A stretch of DNA of 64,000 nucleotides from Caldilineaceae bacterium (GTDB taxonomy: Bacteria > Chloroflexota > Anaerolineae > Caldilineales > Caldilineaceae), in contig JAPKMW010000022.1 of assembly GCA_026645575.1 (NCBI GenBank), positions 61,275 through 125,274 on the forward strand. Reading direction: 5' to 3'. The notes below the pieces were generated by a model. That model saw only the letters and a list, made by a program, of their open reading frames with translations, made no database searches and was not told where the DNA came from. Made by a program: the position numbers and the translations under genes. Below, piece by piece: positions 41,806 through 49,626 of this stretch. Position 1 is the first letter of the stretch. Every line of letters starts with the position of its first letter.

Positions 41806-43254
41806 ATGAAAGACAGAAATCTAACCGTTACCCTGCTGATGCGCTTGTTTTTGGGCGGTACGGCCTTGCTCCTTAGCGCATTCCTCCTGTCTATAACCAT
41901 TGTGCGCGCCGGCGCGCAGACGCAAGCCACCCCACCAGCCAACGCACAACCAGTGGCGATCTACTTTTTTTGGGGCGATGGTTGTCCCCACTGCGCCAAA
42001 GCCAAACCCTTCCTGGCAACGTTAGCGCAGCAATACCCAACGGTCGAGGTACGGGCTTACGAGGTCTGGTATAGCGTTGAGAACCAGCAGTTGTTTGCGC
42101 AGATGGCCGCCGCCTATGGCTTTGAACCGTCTGGCGTCCCTACGATTTTTATCGGGGAGCGCTATTGGGCGGGCTATGCCGAACCGTTGGCCGCAGAAAT
42201 TGAGGCCGCCGTCGCCACCTGTGTAGAGCAAAGGTGTCGTGACGCCGGCGTGGGCATCATTCCCGGTATTACCCCGTTGGTTGTCACGCCACTGCCAACC
42301 GCAGTGGTTGCCACTGCGATAACTGAACCAGTTCCGCAAACCAAAAGTGATCTACTCACCATTCCGTGGATTGGCCCGGTCGATCTGGCGGCGCAGTCGT
42401 TGGTGGTCAGCACGGCGTTGATTGCCTTGGTCGATGGCTTTAACCCCTGCTCGTTGTGGGTGCTGTCGGTGTTGCTGGCCTTGACGCTCAACACCGGGTC
42501 GCGACGCAAACTCTTTTGGGTCGGCTTGACCTTTGTCACGGTGACGGCGCTGATCTATATGGCCTTTATCACCGGTCTCTTTACCATGTTTCGTGTGCTG
42601 CCCTTTGTCGGCTGGGTGCGGGGGATCGTGGCACTGGCTGCGCTGGCCTTTGCGGTGGTGAATATCAAGGATTATTTCTGGTACAAAAGCGGGATCTCCT
42701 TTACCATTGCTGAGGAACAGAAACCAGGCATCTATCGGGGCATACGGGGCGTCCTCACGGCGGGCGAATCCACCTGGCGAATCATGGCGGCGACGGTGGT
42801 GCTGGCGGCGGGCGTCTCGCTGGTGGAATTTTCTTGTACGGCGGGCTTTCCGGTCTTGTGGACGAACTTGCTTGTCGCCCAACAGGCCACCGCGTTGAGC
42901 TTCGGGTTGTTGCTCTTGCTCTACATGCTGATCTACCAGATCGATGAACTGGGTCTTTTCCTGGTCGCCGTCTTCACGCTCAAGGCCAGCCGGCTCGGTG
43001 AAAGTGAAGGGCGCATCCTCAAGCTGATCGGCGGGCTGTTGATGTTGACACTGGCACTGGTGATGTTGGTCAACCCGGCATGGATGAATGGGATTAGTTC
43101 ATCATTGATCGTCTTTGCTGTTGCTTTTGGCGCCGCGGCAATTGTGCTGTTGTTGCATCGCAAAGTGCTGCCCCGCTTTGGCATTCGCATCGGCAGCGAA
43201 CTGGCGCCGACGGTGGCAACGCCGCGTCACCACCACAAGCGGCAGCACCGGTAA
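41806..43254 (+). CDS. Thioredoxin-CcdA/DsbD-like fusion protein
   Basis: A 482-aa membrane thiol-disulfide protein. After a signal/anchor helix comes a thioredoxin-like domain with F-F-W-G-D-G-C-P-H-C-A-K (CxxC, about residues 62-65) and cis-Pro G-V-P-T-I-F. From residue ~185 a CcdA/DsbD-like transmembrane module follows with the two membrane cysteines in VDGFNPCSLWVL and VEFSCTAGFPVLW. The tail is His/Arg-rich (RHHHKRQHR). It probably moves reducing power across the membrane to an extracytoplasmic thiol. The order thioredoxin-then-CcdA is the reverse of DsbD's C-terminal thioredoxin. Confidence 0.87.
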   Translation: MKDRNLTVTLLMRLFLGGTALLLSAFLLSITIVRAGAQTQATPPANAQPVAIYFFWGDGCPHCAKAKPFLATLAQQYPTVEVRAYEVWYSVENQQLFAQMAAAYGFEPSGVPTIFIGERYWAGYAEPLAAEIEAAVATCVEQRCRDAGVGIIPGITPLVVTPLPTAVVATAITEPVPQTKSDLLTIPWIGPVDLAAQSLVVSTALIALVDGFNPCSLWVLSVLLALTLNTGSRRKLFWVGLTFVTVTALIYMAFITGLFTMFRVLPFVGWVRGIVALAALAFAVVNIKDYFWYKSGISFTIAEEQKPGIYRGIRGVLTAGESTWRIMAATVVLAAGVSLVEFSCTAGFPVLWTNLLVAQQATALSFGLLLLLYMLIYQIDELGLFLVAVFTLKASRLGESEGRILKLIGGLLMLTLALVMLVNPAWMNGISSSLIVFAVAFGAAAIVLLLHRKVLPRFGIRIGSELAPTVATPRHHHKRQHR

Positions 43255-43341
43255 GCCAAAGAACCCGTAGTCGTCTTGTCGGGTATGCCCCGACGGACCT
43301 AACGCACCGCCTGTTCCATCAGCCTGTCCAGGCGACCAGGG

Positions 43342-43382
43342 AAAAAGCTCTCTGCATGATGGGTGTCACCAGAGAGCTTTTG
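43342..43382 (+). terminator. Terminator T1
   Basis: AAAGCTCTCTG, 15-nt loop, CAGAGAGCTTTT. Nearly the same sequence, including the GGGTGTCACC loop, recurs at 47288-47330. Confidence 0.7.
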
Positions 43383-43542
43383 GTATAGACTGTGGGTTGG
43401 TGAACGACGCACGGCGTTGCTCACTCTCCCGCTCATGATCCTTGTGTTGCGGTCAATAACATGATCTTGTTACCCGCTTTTTTGTCAGGCAGCCATCTTC
43501 TACGTTAGACTATGAGCGCTGGCCTACGCTTTGCAGCGCTTT

Positions 43543-43619
43543 TTATATTCACGAGTAGCACGGAAAGTACCCCATTACTGCTGTAAAAAGTGTTACCTTC
43601 CGGCGCTCGTTGGTATACA
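43543..43619 (-). mobile_element. ~78-bp palindromic MITE-like element, copy E2
   Basis: Read on the minus strand it aligns along its length with E1 (8652-8729): TATACCAACGAGCGCC start, ACACTTTTTACA core, CTACTCGTGAATATA end. It lies in the promoter region of the ABC transporter operon. Confidence 0.7.
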
Positions 43620-43678
43620 TCCAAATTGCTGTCTAGCAAGATCATACCTATTTTCAAATTTTCAAAGGAGAAAATACG

Positions 43679-45109
43679 ATGTTTAATCAATCCATCAGTC
43701 GCCGTCGTTTTTTAACGGTGAGTGCTAGTGTCGGGACAACCGCCTTATTGGCGGCTTGTGCACCAGCAGCGCCATCAGCGCCAGCCGAATCGGCGGCGCC
43801 GGCAGCCCCCGCGGCCAAGCCTGATCTGCCTTTTGAAATCGCCGACGATGCGATTAACCCCTTGGGGATGGCGGAAGGCGTGCAGGGCGAAGGCGTCTTC
43901 TTCTCCGGCGGTTTCGGCCATGATTACATTCAATATGCCGCCGATCTCTTTGCCAAGGTTCACCCCGGCAGCAGCATGAGTGTGGAGCCGATTCAGGGCG
44001 TCGGCGAAAAGTTGCGCCCCCGCTTTGTCGGCGGCAACCCGCCCGATGTGATCGACAACAGCGGCGCTGGCGCGTTGGACTTTGGCGCGTTGGTCTCCGA
44101 AGATCAGTTGATGGAACTGACCCCCTTGCTGGACGCCCCTTCGCTGGATACCCCAGGCAAAACGGTACGTGACACCCTCTTCCCCGGCTCGCAGGATGGC
44201 GGCATGATCGATGGCAAGCTCTATTCGCTAAATATTGCCTATTCGGTGGCCGGGATTTGGTACAGCAGCACACTCTTTGGGGAAAAGGGCTGGACCTATC
44301 CCAAGACCTGGGACGAAATGCTGTCCCTTTGCGAAACGATCAAAACCGCCGGCATTGCGCCGTGGACCTACCAGGGCAAGTACCCGGGCTACATGATCTT
44401 CGGCCTGCTGCAAGGCTTAATCGCCAAGAAGGGCGGCATCCAGCCGATGATCGATATCGACAACCTGGTGGACGGCGCCTGGTCGAACAAAGCGGTGGTC
44501 GATTCCGTCAGCGAGATGTACCAACTGGCCGAGAACGGCTACATCATGGAGGGCACCGAGGGCCTGAATCACACCGAGTCGCAGGCGGAATGGCTCAAGG
44601 GCAAGGCCGCCTTCATCCCCTGCGGCATTTGGCTGGAGAACGAGATGAAAGGCTCGATCCCCGACAACTTCAACATGGTCATCGACCAGTCGCCGGGCGA
44701 GGGCAATGCCTGCTTGGCCGAAGGCGGCGAACCCTTCATTGTCCCCTCCAAGGCCAAGAACCCCATCGCCGGCATGGAATTCCTGCGCGCGTTGATCTCG
44801 AAAGATAGCGCCAAGTATTTCGCTGTCAATGTTAGCGCCATGATGCCGGTGATCGGCGGCACTGAAGGCGTGACGATCAGCACCGGGATGCAATCGGCGG
44901 TGGCAATGGCCGAAGCCTGCGCCGGCAATGTCTTCCCCTTTATGCGCTATGGCGGTTGGTACAGTGACTTGGGCAAGGAAGTCGATGCCAAGATGGGCGA
45001 TCTCCTGACCAAGCGCATCTCTCCGGCGGAATTTATTGAAGCCGCCCAGGCGATGGCCGACAAGGTGAAGGCTGATCCCGATGTGACCAAGTTTACGCGC
45101 CAGTCGTAA
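43679..45109 (+). CDS. Carbohydrate ABC transporter substrate-binding lipoprotein (NgcE-like)
   Basis: A 476-aa extracellular binding protein. AAAGGAG precedes ATG 43679. The leader has a twin-arginine motif SRRRFLTVSAS and a lipobox LLAAC, so it may be exported folded and lipidated. The mature part shows family-1 sugar-binding features: IWYSSTLFGEKGWTYPKTWDE and APWTYQGKYPGYM, which resemble N-acetylglucosamine/chitobiose-binding NgcE. It heads a three-gene operon with two permeases; the ATPase must be supplied elsewhere. A palindrome separates it from the first permease gene. Confidence 0.88.
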   Translation: MFNQSISRRRFLTVSASVGTTALLAACAPAAPSAPAESAAPAAPAAKPDLPFEIADDAINPLGMAEGVQGEGVFFSGGFGHDYIQYAADLFAKVHPGSSMSVEPIQGVGEKLRPRFVGGNPPDVIDNSGAGALDFGALVSEDQLMELTPLLDAPSLDTPGKTVRDTLFPGSQDGGMIDGKLYSLNIAYSVAGIWYSSTLFGEKGWTYPKTWDEMLSLCETIKTAGIAPWTYQGKYPGYMIFGLLQGLIAKKGGIQPMIDIDNLVDGAWSNKAVVDSVSEMYQLAENGYIMEGTEGLNHTESQAEWLKGKAAFIPCGIWLENEMKGSIPDNFNMVIDQSPGEGNACLAEGGEPFIVPSKAKNPIAGMEFLRALISKDSAKYFAVNVSAMMPVIGGTEGVTISTGMQSAVAMAEACAGNVFPFMRYGGWYSDLGKEVDAKMGDLLTKRISPAEFIEAAQAMADKVKADPDVTKFTRQS

Positions 45110-45129
45110 GAACCGCATTGAAATCGGGT

Positions 45130-45192
45130 AGGGATTAAGAGATTGAGAGATTGGCACTACCTAATCTCTCAATCTCCTAATCTCTCAATCTC
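45130..45192. repeat. GAGATTGAG-type dyad repeat, second copy
   Basis: Tandem and inverted GAGATTGAG/CTCAATCTC units between the binding-protein and first permease genes. Related to 1489-1545. Confidence 0.55.
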
Positions 45193-45235
45193 CCCCCACC
45201 ATCGAATGCCGCTCTTGACAAGGATCTGCAAAAGC

Positions 45236-46144
45236 ATGTACAAGAACAAATATCATGTCATCATCCCATTTCTGGCGCCGGCGGTGATCCTCTATCTGGT
45301 CTTTGTGATCTACCCCTATGGGCGTTCCATGTATAACTCATTGACCAGTTGGAAAGGGGTGAGCGCCAATCAGAAATTTGTCGGGTGGCAGAACTACGAG
45401 CGCATGATCAACGATGAGTTTTTCTGGAATGCGCTCTGGCATAATCTGCAATACCTGCTCTTTCTGCCCCTGATCATCATTAGCTTGAGCTTGTTCCTGG
45501 CCTTTATGATCAGCCAAGGTATCCGCTTTGGCAAATTCTTCCGCGTCACCTTTTTCTTTCCCCAGGTCATCTCGGTGATCTCGATTGGGGTGCTGTGGAG
45601 CTATATTTATCACCCGACCATTGGCATTCTCACCTCGCTCTTGCAGATGCTGCACCTGGAGTGGTTCTTCCAACTCTTTGGCTATGAGGGCATTCCGGTC
45701 TGGATGGGCGATCCCAGCACTGTGCGCCCCGCCATTGCTACGGTGGTGGTCTGGCAGGCTGCAGGTTTTTATATGGTACTCTTCCTGGCGGCGATGGAGG
45801 CGATTCCCCAGACTTTCTACGAAGCGGCCATTATCGACGGCGCCAGCCGTTGGCACCAATTTCGACATATCACCCTGCCCTTGCTCTGGGACACCATGCA
45901 GACGGCGATGATCTTTGCCGGCTTGGGCGCCTTTGATATGTTTGCCATTACCCGCGTCATGGTGGTCAGTGGTTCCTCCACCGGGCGTCCTGCCGATGTG
46001 CTGGCAACCTATTTATACGAGCAAGCCTTTGAGGCCAGCCGCTTCGGCTATGCCACCGCCATTGCCGTCGCCCTCTTTTTACTGGTGTTGACCCTCTCGG
46101 TCTTGACCATGCGGGTGACGCGGCGGGATAGTGTGGAGTATTAA
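45236..46144 (+). CDS. Sugar ABC transporter permease 1 (MalF-like)
   Basis: A 302-aa protein with six transmembrane helices. The start MYKNKYHVI at 45236 has AAGGA 11 nt upstream; ATG 45206 is an alternative. The cytoplasmic EAA loop is YEAAIIDGASRWHQFRHITL, with the conserved G that contacts the ATPase. The first helix (IIPFLAPAVILYLVFVIYPY) is typical of family CUT1 permeases. Forms the channel with the next gene product. Confidence 0.9.
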   Translation: MYKNKYHVIIPFLAPAVILYLVFVIYPYGRSMYNSLTSWKGVSANQKFVGWQNYERMINDEFFWNALWHNLQYLLFLPLIIISLSLFLAFMISQGIRFGKFFRVTFFFPQVISVISIGVLWSYIYHPTIGILTSLLQMLHLEWFFQLFGYEGIPVWMGDPSTVRPAIATVVVWQAAGFYMVLFLAAMEAIPQTFYEAAIIDGASRWHQFRHITLPLLWDTMQTAMIFAGLGAFDMFAITRVMVVSGSSTGRPADVLATYLYEQAFEASRFGYATAIAVALFLLVLTLSVLTMRVTRRDSVEY

Positions 46145-46152
46145 GGTGACAA

Positions 46153-46235
46153 GTAACGACTAAGCTCCTAGCCGGTCCGTGACCGGCGTCCCATCCGCCG
46201 GTCACGGACCGGCTAGGAGCGGGCTTAGTCGTTAC
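46153..46235. repeat. Large palindrome of the GTAAC...GTCACGGAC family, copy 2
   Basis: Arms GTAACGACTAAG and CTTAGTCGTTAC enclose an inner arm CCTAGCCGGTCCGTGACCGG with its exact complement. It sits between the two permease genes and begins 9 nt after the first stop codon. Confidence 0.75.
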
Positions 46236-46257
46236 GATTACAAAAGCGAGGTCTGTT

Positions 46258-47148
46258 ATGGTACGTACAGAGGCGTCTAAACTACCGGCCACGGTGAAAG
46301 TTTCTAACCCGATTCAACTCTCCGGGCTGATCACCAATGGGCTGATCTACCTCTTTCTTGGCTTTTGGTCGTTGTTGGTGATCTTCCCCATGGGGTGGGT
46401 AATTGCCAGTTCGCTGAAAACCGACCAGGAGATCTTTATGAGTCCCTGGCAGATGCCGGCCCAACCGATGTTTGAAAACTTTGCCCGCGCTTGGGGCAAG
46501 GCTAATATTGGTCTCTACTTTGCCAACAGTCTGCTGGTCATTCTGCCGTCGATCTTCTTCACCTTGCTCTTCTCAGCCATGGCCGGGTATGTGTTGGCGC
46601 GTTACACCTTTCCCGGCAACCGCTTGATCTTTTATGGCTTTTTGGGTGGGATGCTCTTTCCAGTGATGTTGGCCCTGGTGCCGCTCTTCTTTTTGTTACA
46701 ATCCTTTACCATCATCGACACCCGCTTTGGCCTGGTGCTGGTCTACATTGCCTACTCGCTGCCCTTCACCGTCTTTTTTATGACTGGCTTTTTGAAGACC
46801 TTGCCGACGGAGATTTTAGAAGCCGCCACCATCGACGGGGCCAACAATCTCCAATTGTTCTTCTTGATCGTCATCCCCCTGGCCCAAAATGGACTGGTCA
46901 GCATGGGCATCTTCAACTTTTTGGGCATGTGGAACCAATACATCCTGCCGCTGGTCTTGCTCACCTCTAGCGGCAAGTATATGCTCTCGCAAGGTCTCGC
47001 CTTCCTCGCCCATCAACAACGCTACCAGAGCGATTGGAGTGGCCTCTTTGCTGCTATTGTCATTGTCATGCTGCCCACGCTCATCGTCTATGTCATCTTC
47101 CAAAATCAGATTCAGCGGGGATTGACGGTCGGCGGGTTGAAGGGGTGA
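46258..47148 (+). CDS. Sugar ABC transporter permease 2 (MalG-like)
   Basis: A 296-aa protein with six helices. EAA loop: LEAATIDGANNLQLFFLIVI. The C-terminal helix ends IQRGLTVGGLKG, the standard tail of CUT1 MalG-type permeases (G-L-T-x-G-x-x-K-G). No ribosome-binding site of standard strength is visible before ATG 46258. Partner of the permease at 45236. Confidence 0.9.
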   Translation: MVRTEASKLPATVKVSNPIQLSGLITNGLIYLFLGFWSLLVIFPMGWVIASSLKTDQEIFMSPWQMPAQPMFENFARAWGKANIGLYFANSLLVILPSIFFTLLFSAMAGYVLARYTFPGNRLIFYGFLGGMLFPVMLALVPLFFLLQSFTIIDTRFGLVLVYIAYSLPFTVFFMTGFLKTLPTEILEAATIDGANNLQLFFLIVIPLAQNGLVSMGIFNFLGMWNQYILPLVLLTSSGKYMLSQGLAFLAHQQRYQSDWSGLFAAIVIVMLPTLIVYVIFQNQIQRGLTVGGLKG

Positions 47149-47287
47149 GGGTTAACAAGAGCCAGGAGACACGAGACAGAAGATAGAAGATACGCAGTAG
47201 ACCGCAACACATTCGGAAGTGCGTAGACTGACTATGGGCTACGCGACGAAATGACTGTGGGCTACCGAACTATCCACCAGACTAGGC

Positions 47288-47330
47288 GGAAAGCTCTCTG
47301 TGTGACGGGTGTCACCAGGGAGCTTTTTGT
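47288..47330 (+). terminator. Terminator T2 of the ABC operon
   Basis: AAAGCTCTCTG, 15-nt loop, CAGGGAGCTTTTT. Sister of T1 at 43342-43382. Confidence 0.75.
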
Positions 47331-47408
47331 TATAGGATAGAGGTTGCGATTTTTATGATTGAGCGGTAATGCTCGCGGGCGCAATCGGAACGTGGCGTCT
47401 TGCCAGCC

Positions 47409-47467
47409 ATCTTCCGGGAAGGTCGGTCCGGTTGGCAGGATCGTCCGGTCAAACCTTCCCGGAAGAT
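47409..47467. repeat. 15-bp perfect inverted repeat
   Basis: ATCTTCCGGGAAGGT and ACCTTCCCGGAAGAT with a 29-nt loop that itself holds GGTCCGG and TCCGGTC. Upstream of the SRPBCC gene. Confidence 0.55.
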
Positions 47468-47529
47468 AGTATTGTCATCCCCTTGGATTCCGGTTGTCCA
47501 CTCGCCTAAAAGGAAAAAAGAGGCAACCG

Positions 47530-48483
47530 ATGAAGCGTATTTTATCCGTTACGATTCGCCTGGTCTGTGGTCTGTTGTTGGTCGCACTGTTGGTTGTTGG
47601 GCTGTTTACCCTCACCCTGCGCACCATCCCCACGTGGGGCGCTACGGTTGACGAAGTGACTCGCACCCTCCCCGGCGATGAATTGACCACACAGCCAACC
47701 GTCCTCTGGACGAATGCCATTACGATTGCTGCCCCACCGGAAAAAGTTTGGCCGTGGATTGCCCAATTGGGCGACACACGGGGTGGGTTTTACAGCTACA
47801 CTTTTATCGAAAACCGCATTGGGGCCTTGACCGGCGCCAAAGACTACAACGTGGTCTATGTCAATGCCAGCGTCATCCACCCCGAATGGCAAAACCCACA
47901 GGTGGGCGAGCCGATTATCCAGGATTCTTTGAAAATTCGGGAAGTGATGCCGGGGCAATACCTGCTGGCTGATTCAATTACGCCGGTGCCGTTTCTATGG
48001 GTATGGGGCTGGTTTCTCCAACCAGTCAATGATGGGGCGCAGACTCGGTTGTTGGTGCGCTTTGCCATTGAAGTGCCGGCTACTGAACCAGACAATCCTG
48101 TCATGGGCTTCCTGATGAATGTCGGCGGCTTTGTTATGCAGCAGAATATGCTCCAAGGCATTAAATTGCGCGCCGAAGGGGGAACAGAACCGGCCTGGCT
48201 GGAGCTGGTGGAAATTGCCCTTTGGTTCACGGCCTTGCTTTGTGGTCTGGTGGCGGGGCTGCTCTATCTGTTCCAACGCGCCTGGCTGCGACCGCTGGTG
48301 GTGGCGACGTTGGCCGTGGTAATTCTCTTTTTGTTGACCTTTGTTCAGCCGCCGCTCTGGGTGCGCTTTGTGCTGGATCTTGCGCTGGTGGCTGGGGTGG
48401 TGCAGTCCATCGACAGCGCCCCGAAGCGCTCACCAGGCGCCTACCCCGTGACCGGCGCCACCCAAGCCCCAACAAAAGCATAA
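47530..48483 (+). CDS. SRPBCC-domain membrane protein
   Basis: A 317-aa protein. One N-terminal helix (LVCGLLLVALLVVGLFTLTL), a START/SRPBCC-like domain (ITIAAPPEKVWPWIAQLGDTR, then GFYSYTFIENRIG), and two or three C-terminal helices. The A-P-P-E-x-V-W-P-W-I-x-Q-x-G block is typical of cyclase/dehydrase-type SRPBCC proteins. Ligand unknown. Followed 26 nt later by a flavodoxin gene. Confidence 0.82.
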   Translation: MKRILSVTIRLVCGLLLVALLVVGLFTLTLRTIPTWGATVDEVTRTLPGDELTTQPTVLWTNAITIAAPPEKVWPWIAQLGDTRGGFYSYTFIENRIGALTGAKDYNVVYVNASVIHPEWQNPQVGEPIIQDSLKIREVMPGQYLLADSITPVPFLWVWGWFLQPVNDGAQTRLLVRFAIEVPATEPDNPVMGFLMNVGGFVMQQNMLQGIKLRAEGGTEPAWLELVEIALWFTALLCGLVAGLLYLFQRAWLRPLVVATLAVVILFLLTFVQPPLWVRFVLDLALVAGVVQSIDSAPKRSPGAYPVTGATQAPTKA

Positions 48484-48509
48484 AAGGAAGACCGTAAAGG
48501 AGGAGCAAC

Positions 48510-49013
48510 ATGAAAGCATTGATCATTTACGATTCCATGTTCGGCAACACCGAGCGGGTCGCCCAGGCCATGGCGACCGCGCTAACGAGCAAAAGTGAGG
48601 TCGTCGCACGGCGCGTTGGCGATGTGCAACCGGCGGAATTCACCGGCCTGGATCTGCTGGTTGTCGGTTCGCCGACCCAAGGCTTTCAGCCAACGCCGGC
48701 CATCAAAAAGCTGTTAGATGGCCTGCCGGCGCAGGAACTGCAAGGGGTCAAGGTTGCCGCCTTTGACACCCGGATTGCCATTGAGGAGGTTGGCTCGCTC
48801 TTCTTGACTGTGATGGTCAACTTCTTTGGCTATGCTGCCAAGCCCATTGCCAAGCGGCTCCAAAAGAAAGCGGGCGCGCTGATTGCTACGCCAGAAGGCT
48901 TTATTGTCAAGGGCAAGGAAGGCCCGCTGAAAGAGGGTGAACTGGAACGCGCGGCGCAGTGGGCCAGGCAACTGATGGTCGCCATCAACGCACCGCCCAC
49001 CGTTACTGCGTAA
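48510..49013 (+). CDS. Flavodoxin family protein
   Basis: A 167-aa FMN-binding protein. AAGGAGGAG precedes ATG 48510. The phosphate loop IIYDSMFGNTERVAQAM is intact; DLLVVGSPTQGFQPTPAI forms the isoalloxazine loop. A C-terminal region with FFGYAAKPIAKRLQKKAG and GPLKEGELERA resembles flavodoxins used in stress or quinone reduction. Its stop codon lies in the palindrome that follows. Confidence 0.88.
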   Translation: MKALIIYDSMFGNTERVAQAMATALTSKSEVVARRVGDVQPAEFTGLDLLVVGSPTQGFQPTPAIKKLLDGLPAQELQGVKVAAFDTRIAIEEVGSLFLTVMVNFFGYAAKPIAKRLQKKAGALIATPEGFIVKGKEGPLKEGELERAAQWARQLMVAINAPPTVTA

Positions 49014-49076
49014 CTCCTAAGCCTGCGCGCAGCCGGTCACGGACCGGCTGCGCGCAGGTAGAGGCTTGGTAGTTAC
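49010..49076. repeat. Palindrome of the GTAAC...GTCACGGAC family, copy 3
   Basis: Outer arms GTAACTCCTAAGCC and GGCTTGGTAGTTAC; inner TGCGCGCAGCCGGTC, AC, GGACCGGCTGCGCGCA. It contains the flavodoxin stop codon. Confidence 0.7.
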
Positions 49077-49084
49077 GTTACTGT

Positions 49085-49276
49085 TTGAGCAAAAAGGGGT
49101 ATTCCATAACATTGTTGATCGATGCCCCGGCCGCGAAAAAACGCAGCGCCAAGAGTTTACTTACTCAGAATCAACTCATCCCCGGTCTGGGGAATGCCAT
49201 TGCCCAGGGCATTCTGTTCAAGGTGCGTCGGCGCCCCCAACTGTTTCCCTGTCCAGTTCCGAAACACCCCTGTTGA
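49085..49276 (+). pseudogene. Remnant of an Fpg/Nei-type DNA glycosylase
   Basis: An isolated 63-codon frame. KKRSAKSLLTQNQLIPGLGN and AIAQGILFK match the H2TH helix region of formamidopyrimidine-DNA glycosylases (normally L-x-x-Q-x-x-I-P/A-G-L-G-N). The catalytic N-terminus and zinc finger are absent and the end (PQLFPCPVPKH) is unrelated. Read as a gene fragment, not a functional protein. Confidence 0.5.
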
Positions 49277-49298
49277 CTTAGCCAATAGGGGTGTTTTT
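49262..49298 (+). terminator. Rho-independent terminator
   Basis: AACACCCCT, 15-nt loop, AGGGGTGTT then T-run. Confidence 0.8.
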
Positions 49299-49626
49299 GT
49301 GGTATTGTCTGGGTAGGTCATCAGGGTCATTTTTGCTCTATGGCGCACTAGTACGCGTAAGCTGATGGGATTTGGAGGTAATGATTACAGTTACCGCCAT
49401 CTGCTTATTGTATTCTTCAGGCGTCGAATTTGTGATTGCAGGCTTCGTTATAAAAGTCAATCGCATCAACACCAACCATAACGCTTTGCCATCTACTCTT
49501 CCCAAACCCTCTCGTGAAAAGAGAGGATAGTTTCCCCCGCGTTTTGAGCTTTCTTATGAACGGCTCTCGATGGGTGAATGGTTGACGTTGCGAATGGTTT
49601 TGCGGAGGTGAGAATTCAGCACGCCT
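49299..49626. other. Intergenic region before the Mrp operon
   Basis: A 328-bp spacer that probably holds the mrp promoter. GGAGGTG at 49605-49611 is too far from ATG 49627 to be an ideal ribosome site. No gene seen. Confidence 0.4.

Noticed and set aside
43505..43690. 61-codon minus-strand frame ending at the E2 element
   Set aside because: Mostly translated repeat. It was useful only because its peptide resembles the protease signal region, revealing the repeat family.
44417..45157. 246-codon minus-strand frame opposite the sugar-binding protein
   Set aside because: Shadow of an unambiguous ABC binding-protein gene.
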